64,000 nucleotides of DNA from Butyribacter intestini (GTDB taxonomy: Bacteria; Bacillota; Clostridia; Lachnospirales; Lachnospiraceae). Below are positions 45,827 to 55,781 of the stretch, in pieces. The position numbers and the translations under genes are program-made. Where the stretch lies: positions 562,303-626,302 of the forward strand of contig LLKB01000005.1 in assembly GCA_001414325.1 (NCBI GenBank). The letters run 5' to 3'. The notes beneath the pieces are model-generated. The model did no database searches and was not told where the DNA came from. It saw only the letters and a program-made list of their open reading frames with translations. Every line of letters begins with the position of its first letter. The stretch's first letter is position 1.

Positions 45827-46726
45827 TTATAACCGGATCTTCTTTATAAGCCCCGCACCTATCGCATAAGGGCCTGTGTGTACACATATCGTAGCTCCTA
45901 TGTGGGCGATATCTGTTTCTCCTTTATAGCCAAGCCCTCGCATAACCTCGTCAAACTCTTTTTTATATTCAAGTCCTTCCTCTCTGTCATATCCATATCC
46001 CACCCTATAAACATAGTTATTAGGATCTTCACCATTTTCAGCAAAATAATTTTTTAACAGCTCATAAGTTTTTGCTATTGATTTTTTACGGCTTCTGGCA
46101 ATTCCTGATGCATCTATCGAGCCGTCTTTAAGCGTTATTATCGGTTTTAAGTTAAGTGCACTCGAAGCAACGCTTGCCACTTTTCCTATTCTTCCACCAT
46201 GTTTAAGATAATCTGTATTTCCCACAGTAAAGAATATCCGTCCTGTTGAAAGATACTCCATTGATGTAAGTTTTTCTACTGCTTCATCATAAGTAGCTCC
46301 GGACTGTTTCAGCTTTGCTGCCTGAATTACATAAAGTCCCTGAAGTACGGTTGCCCCAAGTGAATTGATAACGGTTATCTTTGCATCAGGATACTCTTCG
46401 CAGACAATTTCTTTTGCATTGCAAGCTGAATTGTACGAGCCGCTTAATGAAGTAGTAATGCATATACAGATAACCGCTCTGCCCTCCCTTGCATGAGGAG
46501 TAAATGCATCCACATAATTCTGAACCGAAGGAAGTGATGTTTTAGGATACTGCTTAGGGAAATCCACCATTTTCCTGTAAACATCATCTATCGCTATCTC
46601 CTCAACTTCTTTCTGATAATTTTCCTCATCAAATGATATATAAAAAGGTACTACCTCTATGTCATATTTTTCTCTTAAACTCTGCTCAAGATCACATGAG
46701 CTGTCGCTGATTAACTGATAATCCAT
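45827..46726 (-). CDS. DegV family fatty-acid-binding protein
   Basis: 299 aa. DegV fold: YQLISDSSCDLEQSLREKYDIEVVPFYISFDEENY at the start, KTSLPSVQNYVDAF, ITTSLSGSYNSA and TDYLKHGGRIGKVAS, ending HTGPYAIGAGLIKK. Family members (FakB) bind a fatty acid and present it to the kinase FakA; no fakA lies nearby. GGAGG is six bases before the ATG. Identification is firm, ligand class by analogy. Confidence 0.92.
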   Translation of the reverse strand: MDYQLISDSSCDLEQSLREKYDIEVVPFYISFDEENYQKEVEEIAIDDVYRKMVDFPKQYPKTSLPSVQNYVDAFTPHAREGRAVICICITTSLSGSYNSACNAKEIVCEEYPDAKITVINSLGATVLQGLYVIQAAKLKQSGATYDEAVEKLTSMEYLSTGRIFFTVGNTDYLKHGGRIGKVASVASSALNLKPIITLKDGSIDASGIARSRKKSIAKTYELLKNYFAENGEDPNNYVYRVGYGYDREEGLEYKKEFDEVMRGLGYKGETDIAHIGATICVHTGPYAIGAGLIKKIRL

Positions 46727-47003
46727 GGCAAATCCTCCGTCTTTTAATCTGCTGCTGTTTAAATTTAGACTCGAACAGTAACAAATATATCTTTCTATGA
46801 TACCGGTCGGTATTTTCTATTTCTAAATATCTTTGTGCCAACCTCTATCTTATGTAGTTTTCATTACTACATTGTACCATATTCATGACGATTGTCAACC
46901 GATTGCAGGCTTTTTTACCTATTTACCGATACAACTCATTTCCCGTCCTGCCGACTGAAAACTTACCCTATGTTATTTAGCTTTAAGCCGGCAGGTAAGT
47001 ACA

Positions 47004-50000
47004 CTAGCTGTTAAAGCTGCTGCCGCATTTTGGACAAATATTTCCATCCCTAAATACATGACCACAGCGATAGCAGCACTTTACCTTGTGTTCCTGTTTT
47101 GACATATACTTAATACTTCTTGACTCCGGCTTTAATTTAAGATAATCAACAAATGATGTCAGCACTTCCGCCAGGTTTTTTTCATCATTTTTACTGAGAG
47201 TGCACGGCATCTTTATACAGCCTTTCTCCATATGTAACATCACAAGTCCATTTTTTTGAGAAAATATGCCGTTTATTTTTTTTACATCTACTGAGCCTGA
47301 TTTTATAAAACCCTTGTAGAATATATGATCAGGTGTGACTATAAAGCCCTCTTTTCCACTGCCAAACAGCGAAGAATCACATATTATGATGGGATACTCA
47401 TATTTTTCTGCCGCATATGCGTATGTACTTATTGCAACTTTAACAAATGAAGATTCTTTGTCATTACTTTCTCCATCTCTCATTTTTCTTATATCATAAA
47501 AATGAATTTTTGATGTATTGGATATTTTTCCGTCAAGTTCACGCTTCAGTTTTCTTACAAGAAGTTCACATTCCTCCGTCTTTAATGCTGTAAGTTTCTT
47601 GTCTATAAGCTGCAGCATATTTGATTTAAGTTCAGGCAGAAAAATTCCCTCCTCTATCTCTTTTATCGCCTTGAGTCCCTCGTCAAATGTTATGTACTCA
47701 GGATTTGGACATATACCTCTGAGTTTTGCCTCATCCATAGCATATACACGCTTTCTCAGTCCCTCGACAAATCTGTCCGAATTTCGTTTCTCATACTCTC
47801 CGTTCTTTATCTTTTCCATCACATCGAGCAATTCATTTCTGTTATTTCTGTCAACACCCTCTACAAGCTTATTTAATTCATCAAACTCAACTTTATCACG
47901 CTTTGTATCAACAATCTTGATATACGGACTAACATCTATCTCCATGTAAGTCATCAGTTTTTCTTTTGTTCTTTTATATCTGTCAAAGTTTATATTTTCC
48001 GGAAGATGAGATACTATATACTCTACCTCTTTTTTTGCCGCCGTTTTACACATTTTTGTAAGTACATCCAAACAATGAAGTTTTTTCTGCTCCTCACCTT
48101 CTGACCTTTTAACCTTTTTTATATACTCAATTATCTCTGAATATTTTGCCGTCCTGCCCATATCTATAAGCACATCATAGAGTGACGGACACCTTATCAC
48201 CTTGTCAGTGCCACCCTCATTATATCTTTGTTCTACAGTTCCTGTATTATCCCCTGCTTTTTCTTTTTCAATACCGTTTTCTGAATTTGCAGCATAATTA
48301 GCTTTTTCTCCGTCACTATTAGAAACTACCCTGTCCTCTCCACTTTCAATACTATTTTCCAAACCGCCGTTTAATATGTCTTTTTTTGTGCCATCACTTA
48401 TATTCTCATTGTAATAACCATCTCCCGCAGTAATATTTTCGCCGGCTATATCGTTTTTGCCTAAATTACTTCCATCTTTTTTATTATCTGCTTCTGCCTT
48501 ATTTTTCTGTAATCCGTCTTCTAAATTTAAACCACTATTTGTATTATCTTCGACTCCATAATCTCTTTCGGATACTTTATTTTTCTCCTCCTGTTCGTTT
48601 ACTGCCGCCTCCAAAAAATTGTAATATTCACTGATGTTTTGGTAAACCTGTAACACATCTTTAATATTATCACTAATATTGTCATCTCCATCATATTTAT
48701 TATTTCCTGCCTCTTTGGCTCGTAAACTCGCTTCCAGTTTTCTTCTTTCTTCTGCTTCTTTCCTAATCTCGTTAATTTTCTTTTTTCTTATCTTCTCACG
48801 ATATTCAAGTTCCTGCTCTATTGTCGCATAAAATTTCTCTTTCTCATAGTCAGAAAAGAACCCCTCATCCATCTTTGTGATTAGCGTCTCAAGTTCATAA
48901 TTAGCGAGATGTTCAATATCTTGGCATACCTCACTAAGTCTTTTCTCACCCCTGGAAAGCTCCCTTTTATAATCAGATTGATACACATTGAAGTGGCAAT
49001 TTGCCGTCTTTGCACCTTTTCTTCCTAAAAGCAGTGCATAATCTCTCGCCGCATACTCATCGTTATCAAAATCAAGTATGTATATATCCCCCTCTTTAAG
49101 AAGTCTGTCCGGGCTTGGCGTATAAAATGTTTTGCAATTATCACAGGTATATGCTCTCGCAATATAGACCTTTCCCTCTTCAGTATCTATAACATACTCT
49201 TTTCCGCTAGGGAAAACAACCATATGAAGAAATTCCCCACATTTCGGACACTTATATGGAACCATGTAAAAATTATTTCCTATCCTGTGCGAATTTGCAT
49301 ATTCTTCATCAAATTTTTCCTTTTTAAAATCGTAACTTCCGATAATCCATCTAATACTGTGCCAAAGACCTGCTTTTGTCCTTATACCTCTTTCCGGATT
49401 TATATTAACTATACGCCCATCCTTCGTATACCCCTTATATATTTCTGCACCTCCGTCATCTTGCAAAATATTTTTCCCCGTGTCTTTATCTTCAATACTT
49501 CCTTCTAACTTTTCCAAAAACTCTCTATCTTCACGCTGTTCTTCAATATGTTCAATACATTTTTCCATCGCATCTTCAAAAGTAATCTGAATTTCGTCGT
49601 TGAAAAATTTCATGCTCGTCTTAGTAAAATATGTTTGAACATCTATCTCCTTAAAAATCTGCGAAAACAAAGCAGCGAGCACCATATAGTCCTTCTCAAC
49701 ATTAATTCCCTTTATTGCTCCCCATTTTACGAAAGGATATAACATCATATTTATTATGTTTGTGAGAAGTATATTATCTTTTATCTCAAATGCTTTGGCA
49801 GAGTCAAGAGAAAATTCCTCAATATCTGAATAAACCCTCCTTGAGCTGAGTTCAAAATACATAGAACGAAGTCTGCCGACAAGTATCATCGCATTTTTTC
49901 TTATTACAATATCACCATTCCACTCCACACGCTCTTTCTTAGATGTTATCACGCTCTGATAAACCTTTATTATCTCATTATTTGCTTTAATGTAAACCAT
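47004..50000 (-). CDS. Large protein with two zinc ribbons, function unknown
   Basis: 998 aa from the ATG at 50000 (GGGG seven bases upstream; an in-frame TTG or ATG at 50030 is less likely). The first ~170 residues are a mixed helical domain. A zinc-ribbon follows with CPKCGE (Cys251, Cys254) and CDNC (Cys286, Cys289), then a long charged coiled-coil stretch (~330-480), an Asn/Asp/Gly-rich linker (~480-600), another helical domain (~610-850), a PH-like beta domain (GFIVTPDHIFYKGFIKSGSVDVKKI) and a C-terminal zinc ribbon CYRCGHVF ... CPKCGSSF. No enzyme motif, signal peptide or membrane helix was seen. It is flanked by housekeeping genes. I do not recognise the family. Confidence 0.8.
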   Translation of the reverse strand: MVYIKANNEIIKVYQSVITSKKERVEWNGDIVIRKNAMILVGRLRSMYFELSSRRVYSDIEEFSLDSAKAFEIKDNILLTNIINMMLYPFVKWGAIKGINVEKDYMVLAALFSQIFKEIDVQTYFTKTSMKFFNDEIQITFEDAMEKCIEHIEEQREDREFLEKLEGSIEDKDTGKNILQDDGGAEIYKGYTKDGRIVNINPERGIRTKAGLWHSIRWIIGSYDFKKEKFDEEYANSHRIGNNFYMVPYKCPKCGEFLHMVVFPSGKEYVIDTEEGKVYIARAYTCDNCKTFYTPSPDRLLKEGDIYILDFDNDEYAARDYALLLGRKGAKTANCHFNVYQSDYKRELSRGEKRLSEVCQDIEHLANYELETLITKMDEGFFSDYEKEKFYATIEQELEYREKIRKKKINEIRKEAEERRKLEASLRAKEAGNNKYDGDDNISDNIKDVLQVYQNISEYYNFLEAAVNEQEEKNKVSERDYGVEDNTNSGLNLEDGLQKNKAEADNKKDGSNLGKNDIAGENITAGDGYYNENISDGTKKDILNGGLENSIESGEDRVVSNSDGEKANYAANSENGIEKEKAGDNTGTVEQRYNEGGTDKVIRCPSLYDVLIDMGRTAKYSEIIEYIKKVKRSEGEEQKKLHCLDVLTKMCKTAAKKEVEYIVSHLPENINFDRYKRTKEKLMTYMEIDVSPYIKIVDTKRDKVEFDELNKLVEGVDRNNRNELLDVMEKIKNGEYEKRNSDRFVEGLRKRVYAMDEAKLRGICPNPEYITFDEGLKAIKEIEEGIFLPELKSNMLQLIDKKLTALKTEECELLVRKLKRELDGKISNTSKIHFYDIRKMRDGESNDKESSFVKVAISTYAYAAEKYEYPIIICDSSLFGSGKEGFIVTPDHIFYKGFIKSGSVDVKKINGIFSQKNGLVMLHMEKGCIKMPCTLSKNDEKNLAEVLTSFVDYLKLKPESRSIKYMSKQEHKVKCCYRCGHVFRDGNICPKCGSSFNS

Positions 50001-50084
50001 ATCTATACCCCTTTCTCTTCCATCCTGCAATCTATATATTTATACTATTTAAAATTTCGGTTTTTTTCTCAAATTCCTTTACAT

Positions 50085-50891
50085 CTAATTAACATTATTT
50101 ATTATTTCCTTAAGTGTCTTTGCAAGCCCGTCCTCGTCATTGCTGTCTGTTGTGATAATATCCGCAACTGCTTTTACATCATCTGTTCCATTGCACATAC
50201 ACACACCGGTTCCACAATCTCTCACCATTTCAAGGTCATTTGTTGTATCACCAAAAGCCACAACCTGTGATATATCATATCCGTATTTTTCACAATAATA
50301 TCTGATACCGTAAACTTTTGACAGCTTAGGGTGGACAAATTCAAACATATCAGCCTGCGATTTAAATGCACGGTATTTTTCAGATTTATGCTCCTCATAA
50401 AACTTTTCAACTGACTCCATTTTTTCAGGTGGAGTGCTTAACACTAATTTACTCTGAGGTGTCGTAACTTCTTTTTTCATATCACATAAATGTATGCCAA
50501 GATGATTGTTTCTTGCGGCTCTCTCTATTGTCGAGTCATTTCTTGCCGCATAACAGTCCTCCCCCTGATACACATACGGATTTAAGTCAAACTGCTCATA
50601 CTCATCGATTATCTCAAATATCGTATCAACATCAAGTTTATAAAAATCCTTTTTCTCTTTGTCCTCCACATCAAAAAGTTCTGCACCGTTTGATGCAATC
50701 ATAAACTGAATTATGTCAGAAATACCGAGGTTTTCAACTGTTCTCTTTACACCTATTATCGGCCGGCCCGACGCAATCCCGATACGCATACCTCTCTTTT
50801 TCATATCACGCAAAACATTTTTTGTATATTCGGTCACTTTCTTATCATCATTTAAAAGTGTCCCGTCCATATCCATAACTATAACTTTCAT
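50085..50891 (-). CDS. HAD-superfamily Cof-type phosphatase
   Basis: 268 aa. Motif I VIVMDMDGTLLNDD, motif II IASGRP, motif IV FGDTTNDLEMV with the conserved lysine in KLSKVYGI; a C2-type cap lies between. These enzymes dephosphorylate sugar phosphates, FMN or related metabolites; the substrate cannot be told. GGAGG precedes the ATG. It is 54 bases before the zinc-ribbon gene and may be co-transcribed with it. Confidence 0.92.
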   Translation of the reverse strand: MKVIVMDMDGTLLNDDKKVTEYTKNVLRDMKKRGMRIGIASGRPIIGVKRTVENLGISDIIQFMIASNGAELFDVEDKEKKDFYKLDVDTIFEIIDEYEQFDLNPYVYQGEDCYAARNDSTIERAARNNHLGIHLCDMKKEVTTPQSKLVLSTPPEKMESVEKFYEEHKSEKYRAFKSQADMFEFVHPKLSKVYGIRYYCEKYGYDISQVVAFGDTTNDLEMVRDCGTGVCMCNGTDDVKAVADIITTDSNDEDGLAKTLKEIINNVN

Positions 50892-51105
50892 TTTATCCTC
50901 CGTTTTTTAACAATGTGCTCTCTAAATCTTCTGAACGAAGAATTTCGAGATGGATTTTTGATATACAATGACATTTTCGCAATACATACAAAGTATGTAT
51001 GCGTACACGGTGTTACAATGAGAAAATGGAAACAGTATATCGGAAATCCAGCCGAAATGACTCGTTTTGAGGAGATACCGAGAGTACATACCAGCTCACA
51101 AAAAT

Positions 51106-51182
51106 AAGAGCTGCAATATCAATATCAAGCTGTCCAATATTATAATATAATATCACGACTTTAATATCAATATGCAGCTCTT
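51106..51182 (-). terminator. Long inverted repeat behind the araB-like gene
   Basis: AAGAGCTGCA (51106-51115) and TGCAGCTCTT (51173-51182) enclose an AT-rich loop with TAATATT-type inner pairing. It lies 78 bases after the kinase stop and is its likely terminator. The rest of 50892-51259 shows no convincing gene. Confidence 0.5.
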
Positions 51183-51259
51183 ACCACTATTCACTCACAA
51201 ACCTGACATCTGCCGCCATGCCTGTTAGTAAATTTAAGATTATATTTTATAAGGTTTTG

Positions 51260-52855
51260 CTATCTTGTATTTTCGAGATTTTCTACTGCTGCCCTCTCGA
51301 TTGCAAGACACTTTGTATATTTCTCGATAAATTCATCAAATCCTTTTACATCCTCAGGGTCAGGTTCTACAACCTCACCGTGCTGGTTTGCAAATACTTC
51401 ATTGCTTAAATAATCCTGAAGTGACTGTCCGTCTTTCTTGTTTACCATATATGATGCAAGAATTGCAATTCCCCATGCTCCACCTTCGCCTGCTGTCTCC
51501 ATTACAGATACAGGAGTGTTGATGGCACCTGCAAGAATTTTCTGACCTACACCTTTTATAGTAAAGTATCCGCCATGACCAAAGATGGAGTCAACCTCAA
51601 CTTTTTCCTCTTTAAAGAGAATGTCAAGACCTGTCTTTAATGCACCGAGTGCCGTGTAGAGCTGAACTCTCATAAGGTTTGGAAGATTGAATTTTGCATT
51701 TGTCTCTCTTACGAGTAACGGACGACCTTCTTCAAATCCTGTTACATGCTCACCTGAGAAGTAGTTATAAGCAACGATTCCACCGCCGTCTTTTTCTGCA
51801 AGTAATGCCTGTTTAAATAACTTATCAAAGATTTCCTCAGGAGCTACTTCTATTCCCATGAGTTTTGAATACTCGCTAAAGAGGTCAACCCATGCGTTTA
51901 TCTCTGATGTACAGTTGTTACAATGTACCATTGCTACTGCATCTCCTACAGGAGTTGTAACCATATCAATCTGTCTGTAAGCTTTTTTAAGTCTGTTTTC
52001 AAGAACTATCATTGCAAATACTGATGTTCCTGCTGAAACATTACCTGTTCTTACCTCAATACTATTTGTTGCCACCATTCCTGTTCCGGCATCACCTTCC
52101 GGAGGGCAAACTCTTGTACCAGCCTGAAGTTTTCCTGAAACATCAAGTTTCTTTGCTCCCTCTTCCGTAAGGACACCTGCATCTTCACCGGCTGAGAGAA
52201 CACCCGGAAGAATATCTTTAATTTTCCATGCAAATCCTTCCGGAGCAACAAGTTCATCAAACTGACCAAGCATCTTCTCGTCATAATCACCTGTTGTGCT
52301 GTCGATAGGGAACATTCCTGATGCATCACCTACACCGAGGACTTTCTTTCCTGTAAGCTGCCAGTGGATATATCCTGCCAGCGTTGTAAAGAAATTTACA
52401 TCTTTAACATGAGCTTCTTTATTTAAGACTGCCTGATAAAGATGTGCAATACTCCATCTCTGTGGAATATTGAAATCAAATACCTCAGTAAGCTTGTCAC
52501 TAGCTTCAGAAGTGATAGTATTTCTCCATGTTCTAAATGGTACTAAAAGAGTATCATCTTTATCAAATGCCATATATCCGTGCATCATTGCACTAAATCC
52601 CATAGCACCGATTTTTGTTATCTCTGCGTCATATTTTTCTTTAACTGTTGCGGCAAGTTTGCTGTAGCAGTCCTGAAGTCCTGACCAGATGTCATCAAGG
52701 CTGTATGTCCATACACCGTTCTCATATTTGTTTTCCCATTTGTGTCCGCTTGTAGCAATGAGATTGTTGTTTTCGTCGATAAGAACTGCCTTTATCTTTG
52801 TTGAACCAAACTCAATACCAAGAGCTGTCTTTCCACTTTCAATTATATCTTTCAT
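51260..52855 (-). CDS. araB: FGGY-family carbohydrate kinase, probable L-ribulokinase
   Basis: 531 aa with the sugar-kinase fold: [17 protein letters not shown] (phosphate 1), [13 protein letters not shown], an Asp in [14 protein letters not shown] and [10 protein letters not shown] (adenosine/phosphate 2). It begins 176 bases after araA on the same strand, near araR and a sugar importer, which points to phosphorylation of L-ribulose. It does not closely follow the enteric AraB sequence, so the assignment rests on context; xylulokinase-like activity is the alternative. GGAGGAGAAAAG precedes the ATG. No araD was found in the window to complete the pathway. Confidence 0.8.
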   Translation of the reverse strand: MKDIIESGKTALGIEFGSTKIKAVLIDENNNLIATSGHKWENKYENGVWTYSLDDIWSGLQDCYSKLAATVKEKYDAEITKIGAMGFSAMMHGYMAFDKDDTLLVPFRTWRNTITSEASDKLTEVFDFNIPQRWSIAHLYQAVLNKEAHVKDVNFFTTLAGYIHWQLTGKKVLGVGDASGMFPIDSTTGDYDEKMLGQFDELVAPEGFAWKIKDILPGVLSAGEDAGVLTEEGAKKLDVSGKLQAGTRVCPPEGDAGTGMVATNSIEVRTGNVSAGTSVFAMIVLENRLKKAYRQIDMVTTPVGDAVAMVHCNNCTSEINAWVDLFSEYSKLMGIEVAPEEIFDKLFKQALLAEKDGGGIVAYNYFSGEHVTGFEEGRPLLVRETNAKFNLPNLMRVQLYTALGALKTGLDILFKEEKVEVDSIFGHGGYFTIKGVGQKILAGAINTPVSVMETAGEGGAWGIAILASYMVNKKDGQSLQDYLSNEVFANQHGEVVEPDPEDVKGFDEFIEKYTKCLAIERAAVENLENTR

Positions 52856-53031
52856 TAACTTTTCTCCTCCTGCTTTTATGATGTTTTATTTGTCTGTTTG
52901 TCATAATTTATATGGTATTTACCTACTGATGCTGCGTATTGCTTTTTTTGTACTGCAGCACATTATTTTTACTTCTGCACACATTTTATGTGCATAGCGT
53001 GCATTATAATATATTTCACACTATCTGCTCT

Positions 53032-54525
53032 CTAACGGTAAACAATATCACCGAGCATAAGATCTCTCTTGAAATCTCTGATATTTGTATCTTTATTTAT
53101 AACGACTGCTTCTATTCCCATCATTGCTGCCCAGTCACACATCTGCTCAGCAGTAAGGTCATATGTAAATGCCGTGTGATGTGCACCACCTGCAAGTATC
53201 CATGCTTCTGCTCCTGTATAAAGGTCCGGTTCAGGTGTCCAGAAGTTTGTTGCAGTAGGAAGCTTAGGCATAGGCTTCTCTGTCTGCTTGCACTCTACAT
53301 CGTTTATGATAAGTCTGAAACGGTTTCCGAGGTCGATAAGTGATGTTGCGATACCGTGGCCGTTCTTCGATGTAAATACAAGTCTTGCCGGATCTTCTCT
53401 GTCGCCCATTGAAAGAGGCTGGCACTTAATCTGGATAGGACCCTCTGAGATTGACGGACAAATCTCAAGCATATGAGCTTCAAGTATTCCCTCTTTACCC
53501 GGTACGAGATTATATGTATAATCTTCAAGCATCGATGTTCCTTTTGCATCTTTCATGCCTGCTGTCATGACTTTCATAAGGCGAACCATTGCTGCAACTT
53601 TCCAGTCACCCTCTGCTCCAAATCCGTAACCTTTTTCCATAAGTCTCTGGATAGCAAGTCCCGGAAGCTGCTTAAGTGCACCGAGGTCTCCAAAATGTGT
53701 TACGATTGCCTGATAATTTTTTTCTTTTAAAAATCTCTCAAAACCGATTTCTATCTGAGCCTGTACTGCCACATGTTTTCTAAATTCTGCAGGATCTCTG
53801 CCCTCAAGAAGAATATCATACTTATCATAATATTCATCGACGAGTGCATTTGTATCTGACTCTGAAACTGCTGCTACCGCATCTGCGATCTCATTTACCG
53901 GATAAGCATCTACTTCCCAGCCAAATTTAAGCTGAGCCTCTACCTTGTCACCCTCTGTAACAGCAACATTTCTCATGTTGTCAGCTACACGCATAACTCT
54001 GATATGGCTGCTCTCAACAACACCGACTGCCGTTCTCATCCATGAACCAATCTTTTCCTGTACTTTCTCATCTGACCAATGTCCGACAACAACCTTACGC
54101 TCAATCTTCATGCGTGATACGATATGACCGTACTCTCTATCACCATGTGCTGCCTGATTTTCATTCATGAAATCCATGTCTATCGTGTCATATGGGATTT
54201 CCATATTGAACTGTGTATGCAGATGAAGTAAAGGTTTTCTGTACTCCTGAAGTCCTAATATCCATGATTTTGCAGGTGAGAATGTGTGCATCCATGTGAT
54301 AACACCTGCACAATCAGGGTCATTATTTGCATCGTTAAATGTTTTTCTTATAAGTTCATTTGTAATAAGAGTTGGTTTTAACACAACCTCAAAAGGAAGT
54401 TTTCCTGAAGCATTTAAAGCCTCCACAATCTGTTTTGAGTGAGCTGCTACATTTGCGAGACACTCATCACCATATAAATCCTGTGAACCGGTACAAAACC
54501 AAAATTTATAATTTCTTACTTCCAT
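53032..54525 (-). CDS. araA: L-arabinose isomerase
   Basis: 497 aa converting L-arabinose to L-ribulose. It begins NYKFWFCTGSQDLYGDE, with VITWMHTFSPAKSWILGL and LHTQFNMEIPYDTIDMDFMN, the GAEGDWKVAAM segment and GGAHHTAFTYDL near the end carrying the metal-binding histidines. Length is typical. It has its own promoter (54666-54694) and a strong leader hairpin (54577-54620). It is followed by the araB-like kinase. Confidence 0.97.
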   Translation of the reverse strand: MEVRNYKFWFCTGSQDLYGDECLANVAAHSKQIVEALNASGKLPFEVVLKPTLITNELIRKTFNDANNDPDCAGVITWMHTFSPAKSWILGLQEYRKPLLHLHTQFNMEIPYDTIDMDFMNENQAAHGDREYGHIVSRMKIERKVVVGHWSDEKVQEKIGSWMRTAVGVVESSHIRVMRVADNMRNVAVTEGDKVEAQLKFGWEVDAYPVNEIADAVAAVSESDTNALVDEYYDKYDILLEGRDPAEFRKHVAVQAQIEIGFERFLKEKNYQAIVTHFGDLGALKQLPGLAIQRLMEKGYGFGAEGDWKVAAMVRLMKVMTAGMKDAKGTSMLEDYTYNLVPGKEGILEAHMLEICPSISEGPIQIKCQPLSMGDREDPARLVFTSKNGHGIATSLIDLGNRFRLIINDVECKQTEKPMPKLPTATNFWTPEPDLYTGAEAWILAGGAHHTAFTYDLTAEQMCDWAAMMGIEAVVINKDTNIRDFKRDLMLGDIVYR

Positions 54526-54576
54526 TCTACTTCTCCTTTTCCTCTCGATATTTTTTAATTTGTTTTAATGCAACAA

Positions 54577-54620
54577 CATCTGATGTTTCTGGCTGTTAAG
54601 TCTGCCAAAAACATCAGATG
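54577..54620 (-). promoter_or_regulatory. Strong hairpin in the araA leader
   Basis: CATCTGATGTTTTTGGC pairs with GCCAGAAACATCAGATG (17 pairs, one G-U) around a 10-base loop, in the 5' untranslated region. No U-run follows in the direction of araA, so it is not a normal terminator. Possible roles are mRNA stabilisation or a DNA operator. Confidence 0.6.
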
Positions 54621-54665
54621 ATATTTTTTCCTAAAATAATTTAGTTTTTTCTTAACACCATACTA

Positions 54666-54694
54666 ATAATACCTTAAAATAAACATTTAATCAA
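54666..54694 (-). promoter_or_regulatory. Sigma-A promoter of araA
   Basis: TTGATT (54689-54694) and TATTAT (54666-54671) on the minus strand, 17 bases apart. A 35-bp MITE remnant lies directly upstream. Confidence 0.65.
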
Positions 54695-54712
54695 GTAAAA
54701 TATGGTTTTTTA

Positions 54713-54747
54713 GTAACAGTTCAGCTATAAAAAGACTATTCTGTTAC
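54713..54747 (+). mobile_element. MITE copy reduced to 35 bp
   Basis: GTAACAGTTCAGCTATAAAA at the left and CTGTTAC at the right, with the interior deleted. The two ends can pair and may end transcription of the permease operon, whose last stop codon is 15 bases away. Confidence 0.6.
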
Positions 54748-54761
54748 TGTTTGTAAATTCA

Positions 54762-55781
54762 TCACTCTTTCTTTTTCTCTTTAACAAGTGCAAATACAGC
54801 CTGAAGAACTATGAAGAAGCAAAGCAGTGCTGATATTGCGATACTTGACCATGATGAAAGAAGTTTTCCGTTTGTATTTACAAGTGTATCAATAGTACCT
54901 TTGATAAGTACACCGAACAATGTACCGATAACATTTCCGACACCACCTGTAAGAAGCGTTCCACCGATTACTGATGAAGCGATGGCATCCATCTCCATGA
55001 ATTTTGCCTGTGCAACGAATCCACACATACTGTTCAGACAATATAATATTCCACCGATAGAGCAAAGCAATGAAGATAACATATACGCTTTCATCTTTGT
55101 CTTTTTAACATTTAATCCCATAAGTTTTGCTGATGATTCACTTCCACCTACAGCGTAAAGAGAACGGCCAAACTTTGTGAATTTAAGGATTATGAATGTT
55201 ATGACAACTACAAGCAGTGCGATGATAACAGGCATTCTGATGAAAGGGTTCATCATGACACCGTGTCTGTTAGTGTAACCGCCAAATGGAAGCTGAAGTT
55301 TCCAGTCTGCCCATTTTGCAAATGTTTCATTATTAATGTTTACCATATCAGTTGTGATAACGGCTATCATACCTCTTGCAAAGAACATACCTGCCATTGT
55401 TATAATAAATGGCTGGATGCCAAGCACACCGATAAGAAATCCCTGAACGGCACCAAACACAAGACCGATTATCAATACAACCGCTATAGCAACAGCCGGA
55501 CTCCATTTAAGATTTGTCATGCCGTATGCCATTACCATACAGTCAAGTCCAACAAGTGAACCTACCGAAATGTCGATACCTCCGGTAAGCATTACACAGG
55601 TCATACCGCAGGCTACACATATAAGACCTGCATTTGTTATAAGAAGATTTAACAATGTCTGGAAATGTCCGAAACCTTTATCTTCATATATAACACAACC
55701 TATTCCGTACATAACAATAAAAAGAACTATCGTAATGAGCAATAAAAGATTATTGCCTCCAATTTTTAATTTATTTTTCAT
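54762..55781 (-). CDS. Sugar ABC transporter permease, YjfF/RbsC type
   Basis: 339 aa, about eight to ten helices of the RbsC family. Typical segments are LICVACGMTCVMLTGGIDISVGSLVGLD and SSAKLMGLNVKKTKMKAYMLSSL (contact with ATPase), then GGTLLTGGVGNVIGTLFG. It is the second permease of a YtfQ-YtfR-YtfT-YjfF-like system and starts within the stop codon of the first permease gene. By context the substrate is L-arabinose or another furanose form; galactofuranose is the substrate of the E. coli relatives. Confidence 0.88.
   Translation of the reverse strand: MKNKLKIGGNNLLLLITIVLFIVMYGIGCVIYEDKGFGHFQTLLNLLITNAGLICVACGMTCVMLTGGIDISVGSLVGLDCMVMAYGMTNLKWSPAVAIAVVLIIGLVFGAVQGFLIGVLGIQPFIITMAGMFFARGMIAVITTDMVNINNETFAKWADWKLQLPFGGYTNRHGVMMNPFIRMPVIIALLVVVITFIILKFTKFGRSLYAVGGSESSAKLMGLNVKKTKMKAYMLSSLLCSIGGILYCLNSMCGFVAQAKFMEMDAIASSVIGGTLLTGGVGNVIGTLFGVLIKGTIDTLVNTNGKLLSSWSSIAISALLCFFIVLQAVFALVKEKKKE

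Noticed and set aside
46770-46785. GAACAGTAAC resembling a MITE end upstream of degV
   Set aside because: Too short and without any internal element sequence.
51018-51107. Plus-strand 29-codon ORF (MRKWKQYIGNPAEM...) between the HAD gene and araB
   Set aside because: No good ribosome site, no recognised family, and it lies in the promoter region of the minus-strand HAD gene; its stop runs into the araB terminator arm.
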